Part shown: in pieces, positions 12,858-25,500 of the stretch
How the letters are laid out: each line of letters opens with the position of its first letter
How positions within the stretch are numbered: position 1 is the stretch's first letter
Assembly (NCBI GenBank): GCA_024305405.1
Contig: JAKNDB010000070.1
Location: forward strand, 1-64,000
Source of the DNA: Dirofilaria immitis
Lineage: Eukaryota > Nematoda > Chromadorea > Rhabditida > Onchocercidae
Reading direction: 5' to 3'
Length of the DNA: 64,000 nucleotides
Translations under genes and position numbers: made by a program
Notes under the pieces: model-generated
Told to the model about the DNA's origin: nothing
What the model saw: the letters and a program-made list of their open reading frames with translations, nothing else
The model's database searches: none

Positions 12858-13262
12858 CAGACAACCCTGCTGTTCTTTTATTCAAAACATGCTAGTGGAC
12901 AATGAAATGATACTTTGACCATAATGCATTATTCAACATAATACTTAAAATCCACTTGCAAATTGTGACAGAAAGAGAAGTGATAGTTTAATTATAATAC
13001 ATCACTTATCATTGATTTTCAATTTTTTTTTTTTTTTGCAGATAACTCCGCTCTTCTTTTATTCTAATGATACTTTGAGTATAATCATTATTTAGCATTG
13101 CATTTAAAATTTGGAATTAAACAACCGACACAAAAAAAAGTAATACTTCTAGTTGTAATGCATCACTTATCATTGATTTTGAATTTTTTTTTTTTGCAGA
13201 TAACTCCGCTGTTCTTTTATTCTAAACATGCCAATGGATAATGAAATGGTACTTTGACCTGA
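12858..13262. repeat. Three-copy tandem repeat with exon-like edges, 156-182 bp
   Basis: Copies begin at about 12858, 13040 and 13196. Each carries a splice-acceptor-like T-run plus GCAG (the first one is TTTCAG), then A.AACYCYGCT.TTCTTTTATTC, and in two copies CATGC.A.TGG. They also share CATCACTTATCATTGATTTT. This looks like an exon plus intron piece duplicated in tandem, but the encoded peptide stops after about 15 residues. Confidence 0.75.
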
Positions 13263-13544
13263 TTATTTTGCTTTATTATCTAATTGTTTGCAGGATACTA
13301 ACTAATAACAAAATTTTGCTTAAATATTTAAACAAATTTTAATATAAATGTACAGTCGATTTTTTTAAAAAAACTTTATTGCAAAATTATACAGTTCATA
13401 GTTTCAGGATTATTTAAACAAAATTGGCATCAAATTTGCCTGCGATTTCTCAAGAGATGAATAAATTTATGGATAGCATGGAGCAAGTTTTTTAAAAGTA
13501 AATTTATTTCCAACTTGCAGAAGGAAAAAGGAATTTAATAATTA

Positions 13545-14860
13545 TTAATGACATAGACCACATGTTTTCAAACATTTTTTAACTAATGGCTTGTAGAAGG
13601 CATTTGTACAAAATCCATTGACTGCCCATGCAGCACACCTGGAGATAAAAGGAAATGTTCTGTCAAAATTGTATTTGATCAGATGATTGAAAAAAGAAAA
13701 ATATTTTCAGATTTTGCGAATTATTTGTCGGATCGTTACTTAATATCTTCCGGAAATTATACGATTATGCTAGGAAAATGTTACCTTAAATCTGTATCAA
13801 AGCACTGTTGATTAGTTGGTTCTGGCTCTATTGTCGATGATTCTGAATGGCAGAATCCGCATGTTCCGTTGCATGATAACTGCATGAGAGGCTTCAACTT
13901 CGGATCGTTGCAGCTATCTTTTAGTAAAGAACAATGTTCCGTCATATCGAAGCAAATATCTAAACAAGAAATCTCGGACTGTCAATATGAATGCTAAACA
14001 AGAATTAGTTCAAGAAATATGGACTAACTGAAACGAACTTAGTGGTTGACAAACATTGCACGTTTTGGGACATAGTTTTTTTGATTCCTCATTTTCACAA
14101 CTTGATTTCAGAATATTGCAAATTACGAAGTTGCTATCAATACATTCTCGACCACATAAACCACATGTTCTGGGACATTCTACACTGAATAGTGAAAGGA
14201 GTATTCCATTTCTCGTTTTGCATAAGCCACTTGTTTTGATACTATTGCAATTTAACCGTACTGAAAGTGAATTTCTATAAAATGTAATATAATAGAAAAG
14301 TTGTAATGACCAGTTATAAATAAGTTAATGCCGGATCATTTTTATAATATTATAAATAAATAAGCAGTTGAAAGTAGAAAAATCAAGCCATATGTCAAAA
14401 ATTATTTTTTATTGACTTTTCTCGTTGATGAAAAGAAAAAATCATGACTAATTTTGTTGTTACAAAAGATTATTCTTCATAAAATTGAAGAGTTATGAAT
14501 CGCACTACCTGGGCGATCTTCACATCGAAAACGTGGCAACTTGCAACATGTTTCACAACTTTTTGCGCAATGTATGCCCTTCGCTGATAGTTTTTCCTTA
14601 TCTTCACTCAAATAACATTCTTTATCCCTAAAATCATATTTGAAGAAAGATGTTTTCCATTCTGCAGATATATATATATATATATATATGTAGTAAAACT
14701 TATCACTAACTTATTTTCAATTCCATCGCAGAACGGTGAGCTATAATCATTTTCGCAGTCACACTTGTCTGTCTGAGAATTTGTCATCTTTATCATTAAA
14801 AACCAATAATTAAAGAGAATGTTGAAGACATCGCCTTCGTCATTAATATTATTCTCAATC
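13545..14860 (-). CDS. Secreted-type protein with five tandem ShKT domains (5' end not resolved)
   Basis: Minus-strand exons 14711-about 14790, 14509-14627, 14039-14260, 13785-13959 and 13545-13638 join in perfect phase to a TAA at 13545. They encode five six-cysteine ShKT (SXC) domains in a row. Each has the C-x(3)-C-x(2)-C ending, for example CPRTCGLC, CPKTCNVC, CNGTCGFC and CLKTCGLC. The last domain (CAAWAVNGFC core) is the most canonical. Exons match domains only partly, because the second and third domains share the 222-bp exon. ShKT domains are disulphide-stabilised modules, very common in nematode secreted, surface and cuticle-associated proteins, often behind an enzyme domain such as astacin or tyrosinase. 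The first exon reads back through MTNSQTDKCDC without a signal peptide. The true start, and any enzyme domain, must lie upstream (toward 15000-17500) and was not found. A specific function cannot be assigned. Confidence 0.8.
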
Positions 14861-14869
14861 AAATGATCC

Positions 14870-17800
14870 TAAATATGTGATAAATAAACATTCGTAATAA
14901 ATCTATGCATTTGGCTTACTTTAATGCTTTAATAATTGATTTCATTAATGATTTGTTTCAAGTAGAAATAGATTAATAAAAATGGTAGCTGCTACTAGTT
15001 GATAGTATAAGAAAAAAGATCTGAAGAATTTAATAAATAATATGATCAATTGCTATGATCAAGTGAATACACTTCATTTCTAGTAACGAAAAGAAACTAA
15101 ATCGAGAAGAATGAGGGTCTCTCTTATGTCAACTATTCGGAAACTTTGCATTACTTTCCCACTTCATCGTTCCATTTCCATTCTTCTACTTAATTGATGT
15201 GAAAGAGCATTAGCCGGTTTTTGTACTATTAAGCGCTGATAAATGTTATCAATCATAAAAGTAGTAGTACTATACTAAATATAATAATATTATACAAATA
15301 TGAGCTATATTTTACTAAAGCAGATGGGAAAACAATGTGTAAAGTGGAGATAAATTTTATTATTATTGACATTTTAATATTACTATCTACTCTAAAAAAG
15401 TTTACAATTAAAGAATAATATTGCCCAAATCATTTGTGGAAATATTTATTAATGAAATAAACTTCAATCTAATATATCATACGGTAAAACAATTGAAGTT
15501 TATTTACTGCTTCCAAAGAAAAAAATTAGTGATAACAATTACTTATCGATGCTACTAATTATTGCGATAGCTTTACTGTCATATTTATTGTCAAGGAAAA
15601 AACAGCAATGAATCAATTTTATTGGATTCTTTGTGCCAGGATAATAATTAATAATCACAATCAAGATAAATATAATTAGACAATTAACTAACTGAATCAT
15701 TTAAAAGGCAATTAATTAAGCGGTTGAATAAGCGAAATCAAAAATATTATAACAACGTATTCCAGTTTTTCTAACAAAATGATTTTGAATAATAGTTTAT
15801 CAAATTCAATTGTATTGAGAAACAGCTTTGAATAAGCCATCACAGATATGTGTAACAATTAATCTAAGGCTAATAATCATTAATGATTTATTGATTTGTA
15901 ATATTTTTCCAGAATTTTATACTACCATTTTTAGAATGACATTAATTCTTTACTCATATTAAATGCTGTTTTAAACATGATGATATATATATAATTTAGT
16001 AAAGAGCTAACCGAAGATATCACATATTTTTATATATATTAATAAATAGAAACTATGGCAGAAATTGACATGAGCATTCAAACAAAATAATTTTAGCGAT
16101 AATTAAACTTATAAATTATAAAACCAATAATTGTTAAACTTTTGAAAATGCTACACAACTGCGATTTATACACGATACACATAAAATCTTAAACAAGCAA
16201 ATAAATTTAATTCTTGAAACTAATGATCTGATTTGAAAGTAATAATTTGATTTAATATTTAGTTTTCTTAACTCAATGCACACCTTCTCTTTCAGGCCTT
16301 CACCTTGCTTCATGAATGGATCCATTACATAGAGTATATTCGATACCACTTTGGTCCTATAATTTACCTGAATAATTTTCATGAATTTAATCTAAAAAAA
16401 AATCGTTATATAAAATGGTTTCTAATCTGTTATCATCTGAATAAATTCAAATATATCTTACTGGATTCGGATCAGCAACAAAGGCATAAGCTGAAGAAAG
16501 ACTGGCGTTTCAATATTTATCAATAATTATTCTTTTAATAATCCGCAGAGTTCTACGAATATTATTATAATATCCACCAATTGTAAATGTACCGTTCTGG
16601 AAACAACATGGTAATGTTAATTCAATTTCAGTTTCGTAAGCTACTAGAGGTACTTACTGATTCTCAACATCAAGCAATTATCATAAAAGGGATTCTGAAT
16701 AAAAACTGATATTATTAATTTGTTGTTCATTCAAATCTTGAAGAAATTTAGTATTTGATGATTCATATCCATACAATTGAAAATATACTCTTTGGGATAG
16801 TACGGAAATATGGAATTCATATTTATTTCAAGGAATCTTATGATTAAGTACAAAATTGACAAAATGAGGCTAAAATCTTTATTTACTTGAAACTGACAAT
16901 AACTTAGACGTGTTACTAAACCAATATGTTCATTTGACAAATCTATTCTTCTTGTGGAGGATCAATAGTTAACTATATAAATATTTCATAATATAAATAT
17001 CCTGACATATTCATGATATTTCTGTATTCTATGGAAAGTTGTAAAAATTTGCCAATATTGGCTGTAATATGATATCAAATTCAGGAAGTTTTAAACATTT
17101 GCGACTAATAATTCCATTTTTTAAACTTCGAAATCATAAATGTTACTAAAAAAATTGTAAACATTTTTTCCTATTCATTATAGTCTACTATTCAATACTT
17201 ACCTCTCAACCACTCTTCTGTTTTTCTACTATAATGATACTGTAGTTTACGGTATTTTCATTATATTATGCGTTAGTGTTAGTCGACAATAAAGTAAAGT
17301 ATACCGTAATGCGCCTCGTAATGTTCTAAATACTCGTAAAGCGTTTCTTTTATGGCATCGAGGCATTCTATCTTCAGCTCTTATCCCATCACAATGACCT
17401 TTTCAGTAATATGTATATTGTTTGGCCTTATTATTTTATCACATGATTTAATTTAAACAAAATCAAACGATACAATTTATAAAAAAAAGAAAAAGAAATA
17501 ATAATAACAACTAAAATGACCGGGCGATAGATGCAAAAAATCTTGTTTGAAATCAGAACATTATTAAATTCATATGGTTCATATGTAACAATCTTAATTT
17601 TAATAGTTTAGACATTTAATTATTTTATGTTTTGAAAGATTCGATTGTTTAATTTCTGATATAATGATTATTATTTGGTACGCAAATAAGGCTGATGATA
17701 TCGACCGTCGTACTTTCACTGATAATATATAAAACATGCTTATTGCGATAAATATAGTAGTAGCATTTATCGTCAAAAAGAAAAGAATAAAAACTTTCTT

Positions 17801-19582
17801 TCTTCACTTCGATGTAGAGGCACAGATTTATTGGATCAGAAATTGTTAACAGTGATAACAGGAAATCGTGCTCCTACTTAGTACAGTACTTTTGAATGTT
17901 GATAAATTCGTTTAATTAATCTTTTCTTCATTAGTTTTGTATAACGAGTATTTCTTTTCGGTGTTATTTTTTTATAGCAGAGATTTTTTCATCTTTTGAG
18001 GAGCAGAAATTATTTATGATTAACTTGCTTATTACTAATATAATCTCGATAACGATTTTTATATTTCAACAGAAATAATATTTGCGTGTATTCATAAACC
18101 TTATCTTGAAACTAAATAATTTAATGAATTTTGGAATTAATGAGAAACACTTAAAGATAATTTTAATTTAATTTTGGAGATTTAAAAAAGATTACTATTA
18201 GTTTATGATTTTTCAATCATATTTATGTATCATACAGGTAGAGCAGAAATCTTTTGATAAAATTGCATATCATTTTTATTTATTTATATTAACGGAATGA
18301 AGAAATAATTAATTGTGGCAATAAAATAAGCACGCAAATAAGTTACATTGATAACATCATTATTATTATTATATCAATGAATGAAGAAAAGTAATAAAAT
18401 TTATTGCAAATAATGAAAGAAGGTTTAATTCAATTAAAGATATATTTATATGCTTATTAAAAGGAAGCAATAGCATTCAATTTTCCCCATCTAAATTATT
18501 ATTAATAAATGAAACTTTAAAATTATATTTAATAATGCTAAAAAAATAAAAACGAGATGATTAATTGATATAGGAAAATATTTATTAAAATTGTTGACAT
18601 AAAATTCATTACTGCGAGCATAAATCACTTATTTAATGCCTTAATTAGAAAAAATGATAAACAAGAATTTCTGAAAAATCCAATGATAATTAATACTATT
18701 TAAGTAAAAAAATTTACCATAGACTCTAGAAAAATTAAGCTTTCAAATTTATAAACTACAAACAAAAGATGAAATGATAATATGGAGATCATTGACAACT
18801 AAAAGTGATTTAATTTATCAATTATAAATACACCTGATACGCTGATTAAATACAATTTTCTCTCATGGATATAAAAATATCGTATATTGTTGAATGATGC
18901 GCTTTGATCTGTTTATTAAATTTTAAAAATGCATCGAAAATTTGATAAATATAAAAAAATTTGTCTATTTCTCAATACGAAAATTCGTTTTGACATAAGT
19001 CTTATAAAAAAAAATTTATAGGAATTTCTCATAAAAATACAAAAAAATTTTACTTAAATCTTAACTTAAATTAATAATTTAAAAATTTAATTATTTACAA
19101 ATTATTTAATAAAATAATGATTTGCAGATCATTCCTATGACAGAAAATATAAAATTCCAAAAGAATGAGATGAAATGTTGTAATTAAGTTTGATTTATAT
19201 TCTGAGAATTTGAGAAACAATATTTTTCAGCTGATTTTAGTTTAGCTATTCATATTTAACATTATATCATATAATGCTAGATATTACATGGCAATTTTTG
19301 AGGTTTATATCTACTACTTTAAATCATACAAAGTAGAAGATCGAAATTTCCGATACAATTCGTCTTTTAATCTTCAGCGACAAGCGATTATATCGAAGAT
19401 TTAAAAAGCATTAATACGTATATAGCTGCGAAACTAATCAAACGATACTTGTTTTTTCAATATCAATTATCTAACATAGCCTGCCCGTCATTGATGAAAT
19501 TAATTTAGATTCTTGAAATGATCGTAAAAATCAATATTTCTAGCAAAATGTGAATTTGAAAAAGTCCTCTACAATAACTTCA
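14870..19582. other. AT-rich region with only weak exon candidates
   Basis: Possible minus-strand exons lie at about 16300-16360 (KVVSNILYVMDPFMKQGEG), 16740-16830 (IFPYYPKEYIFNCMDMNHQ) and 17300-17450, a GC-richer piece open in several frames. They could be upstream exons of the ShKT gene, but no phase-consistent chain was found. The remainder, including 18000-19560, shows only AT-rich non-coding sequence and the 3' flank of unc-41. Confidence 0.4.
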
Positions 19583-22500
19583 TTAATAATTGTATCGTTT
19601 CGGATCAATTTGAACTATTGGTATTGCTCTTCTTCGATCTTCTTCTTCATCGTTACTTGAATCTGCATCACTACTTATCCTTTTTGCACCAATTTCTGCA
19701 TCGGAAAAATCGATCCTATATCTAAAATTAAAATATGAATAAATGATTAAATACAGATTCGAATTTCAATTAAAAATGCTTTTTTTTTGCTTAATAGTTA
19801 GTTAATTGATAAAATAATGAGACCGGAAGTAATTCCAGTTCGCCGTAAACAATCATCGAGAAATTATTTAAATAAACAAATAAAACTTTACCCTCCGTGC
19901 AATTCTTTTACTTCATCTGGATTAAACATTGCTTTATGCGGTTCGGGTATATTTTCTAGATTAACTGCTGGATTGGTTATAGTTAGATCATATATAGCAT
20001 CAATATCCAAATCAGAGCATTGAACATAATCTATTTCAACCTGGAAATAATAATAGCACGCTAAACAGATTCTAATTTATAAATAAAACTGAAAATCATA
20101 ACTTGAATCGAACTTAAATTATACAAGTTTCATTAGATATCCAGAATGTTTTTTATTATGTAATAAGAATGTGAATGAAATACAAACTTTATAAGTACAC
20201 TTTGCAACATAGCGTACGAACTTTTCTACCCGATCGCTATCCTCATGTTGCTCAACGCTTACTGATCGTACTACTGTATTACTGATCATTGCAAGAGGCA
20301 TTGTGAATTCCACGTCACATGTTGGTGTAAATGTTTCAGGCATCAGATCGAATGACGAAAGTTCAAAATGACAGCGTAATAGATGTTCCTTATATGCAGC
20401 GTGATATTTTTCTGGAAGGCGTGGAATACGCCAAACTAAGGCTCGAAAGACGTGCTCATATTTTGCTTCACCAATGGCCGCTTCAATGAGCGAATTGTCC
20501 AAATTATGCACTGTACCCATTAAACGATCTTTGAGATTCTGAACTTTGTAAAATTAAATTTCAAAATTCATTTGATACCTTGAATCAATAATCATTCATA
20601 CCTTAGTCTAAATACAACGAATGCTGTTTTTTGCTGAAAATTCCAGACATTACATGGCATAAAAACAAAAATGAAAGATTTTCGATATATTTTGAAAATT
20701 CTGCATGCGTATGTAAGAATGGTTAAAAGTACAAAGTTATTACCTTAACTTTACCCGGTCGTCTTACTTTTGCATGCACTGATCCGACACCCCATCGTCG
20801 TTCTTCACGGAATAAATAAATCCAAGCTTCAGGTATTGGGAAGCGAATCTGAATATCCTCACAGGGCACTTGACGTTTGTTACTAAGGCCACCTTTTGTT
20901 TTTTCTGTTTGCGCTGCTGCCATAGCTTCAATTCGAATTTCAACCTAAATATTTTAAAATTTGAGAAAAAGAAACTTCAATCTTAAAATTTTCATGCTGT
21001 TATTTTATTTTTCTGTACAAATAGTTTTGAATTTTAAAGTAACTAAAAATACATATTTAAAAATACCTTTGAACCGGCAATTTTCATTACACATCTTACT
21101 GTTAATGGTTTCTCGCGATTTTTTGGCGGCCTTACTCGAAATCTCATCATCTATTAAGAATTTTTATTTAATATTTAAAATTTTTAATATTTAAAATAAT
21201 CTACTCATCTTAAGCTTACACAAATTTGTTTCTATACATCATTTATGAATGTTAAAAATAATATAAACATTTATGTTAATTTGTTTATTAAAAATTTCCT
21301 ATAAATCATAAATAAATAAATACATCTCCGATATTTCATTCTTTTATACAAATTTTACTATAAACACGAGCATTTATATTTTAGATAGAAGTAAACTTAA
21401 TTCTCAAATCTAGATAAGCAGACTTGAATTCTCACAAATTATCAACATTTGAATCTCTCTACCATAATAAAATTAACAGTGGCATTGAACTAAATGTAAT
21501 GCTTTCTCTTCCACCAGATTTTGATTATACATATAACTATCCTTTCCATGTCTAAATCATAAATAAAATACTGAGATCGTAAATTGTACTTCGAAAAAGC
21601 ATCCATCAGGAGGTGAAAGTCGAATTACTTGCTCTTTCTCAAAAGTTTCTCGGTCTACCGTATTATGAAATTCAAGATTCTCAAATCGTATCCATCTTTC
21701 GGTATACATCGGTAAAATATCTTTCCGACGAACAATTTCCTACAATATTTATCTCATGATTATTTATGTACGACAAATCAAATCATTAACGGCATACTAT
21801 AGGAAATAAAAATTAAATGACGTAGAAACATGCAAATAATTAGCTAATTTAATAAAAGTGATTATTAGAATTGATTAATTCTCAAAGTTATTAATTAACA
21901 CAAACCTTTCCTTGTCTACGACGATCATTGAGACCAATTTCAAGAATGGGTGATCCGGAAACGAAAGCAAGACAAAATAATCGTACCCGAGCTTTTTGAT
22001 CACTCAGAATATTAAATTTGTCCACATAAGCAGAATATTCATCATAACAGTGAATCTTTTAAAAAATATAAAATAAATTCTTTGGAAAAAAATAACAGTA
22101 AAAATTTCTTTTTCAAAAAAATAATTTAGAATATATTATTCATTTTCATATTAATACAATATTTTGATACATATCGTCTAATATGTAAAATAATGATAAA
22201 TATATTTTAAATTTTAAAAAAATTTAAAATATATTTAATAGACAAATTAGTTTAATGTAAAAATTAGCAATAATAAAATTAAATAGCTTAAATAGGTTAA
22301 TTAAATGATTTGTGTAAATAAATAAATAATATAGGTATTGAACAATTTCAATTGATAATTGATAAAGATTTTATGATTTAAAAATTTGATTCTTAAATGA
22401 ATTATTAACAAATTCAAATTTTATGCTACAAAATTATACATTAATATAATAATTATTATTATTTTAATACCTGAACTTCATCTTGCTTATATAATGGTGT

Positions 22501-25500
22501 ATTATTTCGTACAGCTATACATCGAAAGAGAATATCTTCAACAGTAGCAACAAATATGAATAATTCGGCCGCATTTAATGATCCAAATTTTAATAGCACT
22601 GTACATTGTGCTGAATGTTCTAACGGTAAGCCATATTTTGTCACATGTCCTTCTACTAGCCGTGAAATTTGTCCTAAAAATTTGCAATAAATAGAACATA
22701 AATTATTTTTGATTAATTTTTATACAATTGTTCATAGAATATCGATGTTAAAAAAAAAAAACCCAAAATTTCGATTTCGACAATTATAATTAACCAATAG
22801 TTGTTTAAATAATAATAATAATAATGGTAATTTTCAAATCGAGATTTTAGATTTAAAAATATTCAATTATCTGTAATTCAGTTGTATACCTGGTCTAATG
22901 CCAACACGTTCTTTGTATAAAACATATTGTAATTTTACCGTATGAATTTTGCCATAAACATCGTATGCTTGCAATGTCGGATCCGAAAGAGAATAAGTTG
23001 CCTAGAAAAAAATTATAGAATTATTTAAAATTGATTAATATGTACAACTCAAAAAATGACTAACTAATTTCTTTAAATAAAATTTAATAATCTAATCTAA
23101 TTTCAATTAAACAAGATAATAAACAAATAACAAATCAATCAATTGATAATAATCAACCAATTATTTTATCAATTTAATAATATAGATAACGAAATAAATC
23201 ATTCATAAATCAATCCAAAAAAAAACTAAATTTAATATCAATTATAAATTTAATTCATTCTTTAGCTTATGCAATGATATGAATGATGGATATAATACAA
23301 ATGATCAATATGAGGTAAGAAGAAAAAAAACGATGTATTACTTGGATTTGGTTTCATTTTGAATAAAACTATAACTTTAAGATAACTTCCAATATGAATA
23401 AGAATAATTAAACAATATTTATGATTAAGAATTCTACAAATAAATATATGTTTCAGAAAAAATTTATAAAAACTGATAAACTGATAACCTGTAATAAAAT
23501 TTCCATGAAAGGTTTTTGTTCAGCTTTTGAATTGAATAATAAAAGGGTATTGTCACGTAATCTCACGTAACATGGCTTCCAATAACGATCATTTATAATT
23601 TTTTTCTTTATTGGATAACGAATCATCATTTCCCAGCCATCACCGGTAAATTTAACAGGAAAATCGGTCAACGGCTCACTATCATCTTCATCATATAATG
23701 GACTTGGCGTACTAGCAGCATCATCCTGAAAATTTGTTAAACATTTAATTACTTCAAAAGAATATATTTTACAAATTAAATTCATCTCTGATATTCTAAT
23801 TTAAAAATAATTAGTTTGTGCTTTATGATTGAGGAAATATAATCGAATTAAATCAAGTTCAATAAAATTTAAAATTATATTGATGATGATGATAATGATG
23901 GTAATATTAAATTCCTTCTATTGATCGTATCTCTTAAGCCAAATTTATATTAAAACTAACTTCTACTTGAAATTCATCATCAAATCCGGTAGGTCGAGAA
24001 TTAGTTAGGCTATCACCTTCTTGAGTTGATGAGCTAATATCACTTTTTGCTCGTCTACTTTTGCAGTAAAGAAATTAATATCGTCTTGAATTTCTTCGGC
24101 AGCAATTGCTGCAGCAACTCGTGCTTTTGCTTCTTTAACCAAATCATCTGCTGGGCAAACATTAAACGGATCATAGTCCTATAAATTAGTGAATCAAATT
24201 AATAATGATTATTGATTATATTCTTTTAAAATAATATTATAATATCATTATATACGAACCTCATCAATTAAATTTTCTTTGATCGAAGCATCAGCTCCAT
24301 CAGATGCAAACATAGGATCGCCAAAAGCTTTATCAAGTGAGACTGTAGCTGCAGAAATATTTGTGAAAAAACCTGATTCAGATGGTGGTAATTCAGTTGA
24401 TTGAGAGTCATCAAAACCAGTCCAAGCTCGTTTGTTCGACTCTCGGCTTAAATATTACAATATAATTTGATAATGATAATGAAACGAGAGAGTAACAAAA
24501 ACTTATTTATCCAAAACAAAAATTTAATTCCATACGATGATTTAATTTCTCCAATTCGGGAATTAAAACTTATCAATGAATAATTACAATCTTCCGGGAT
24601 CCTCAACAAATATTATTTGACCATTTGCAAATTATTTGGACTCAATGTGAACTTTGTTGAAAATAAGTCAAGAATAAACATGAAAATGATAAGTGGTTTT
24701 CGGATTTCAGATTTTCAAATCATTTTTAATAGATTGATTAATTGTTAACAAAATAAATGGCATAAAAATACTTGAAAGTTGTTGTGATGTTTGATTCTTT
24801 AAGAATATTCGAAGTTTCTTTATCTATCATATCGTCTTTTCTCGATTCATTTGGTACTATCATCGAACTAAAGATATGAAGAAGGCTATAAATTAATGAC
24901 AATAAAAGGAAAAAAATAATATTTTATAAATATGTAATTTTAATATTATTATTATTTATTGCTTCAAATATGAAATATCTCTTTCTAGCATAATATTGTA
25001 AATGAATTTAATTAAGTATAACAATGCTAACATTTCATCGGATAATTTGTTTGGTTTCTCATATGGAACTGATTCATCATCATGTTGTTCCAATGGCATT
25101 TTCCAATCCTGCAGATATTGTTGCATAATTTTCTTTTTTTTGTTTCTTGCGAAATTAGAAAATTTCGGGAATTCGAAAGCAAATTTAAAGAAGATAGTTG
25201 ATTAAGAAAATATGAAATAAATAATCATTATTCAATCAAATTTTTTTGCCTTTCCTCTATTAGAAATTAAATTTAGAATATGAAGATTATCACTGATTCA
25301 TGATCTTGAACTCATATTAACTGAGAAGGAGACTTATAAATAATATAGCGATATACAATGTTCAATACATGTATTTCAGCATTTCCATTGAACCCCTTGA
25401 TATATATTAATTTATTATTTGGCAATTGATTTAAAATGTTGCTTCAAAGTTTTTTATTTTCCTTAACAAATCATTTTCAAACGAAAAAACATTAAAAAGT

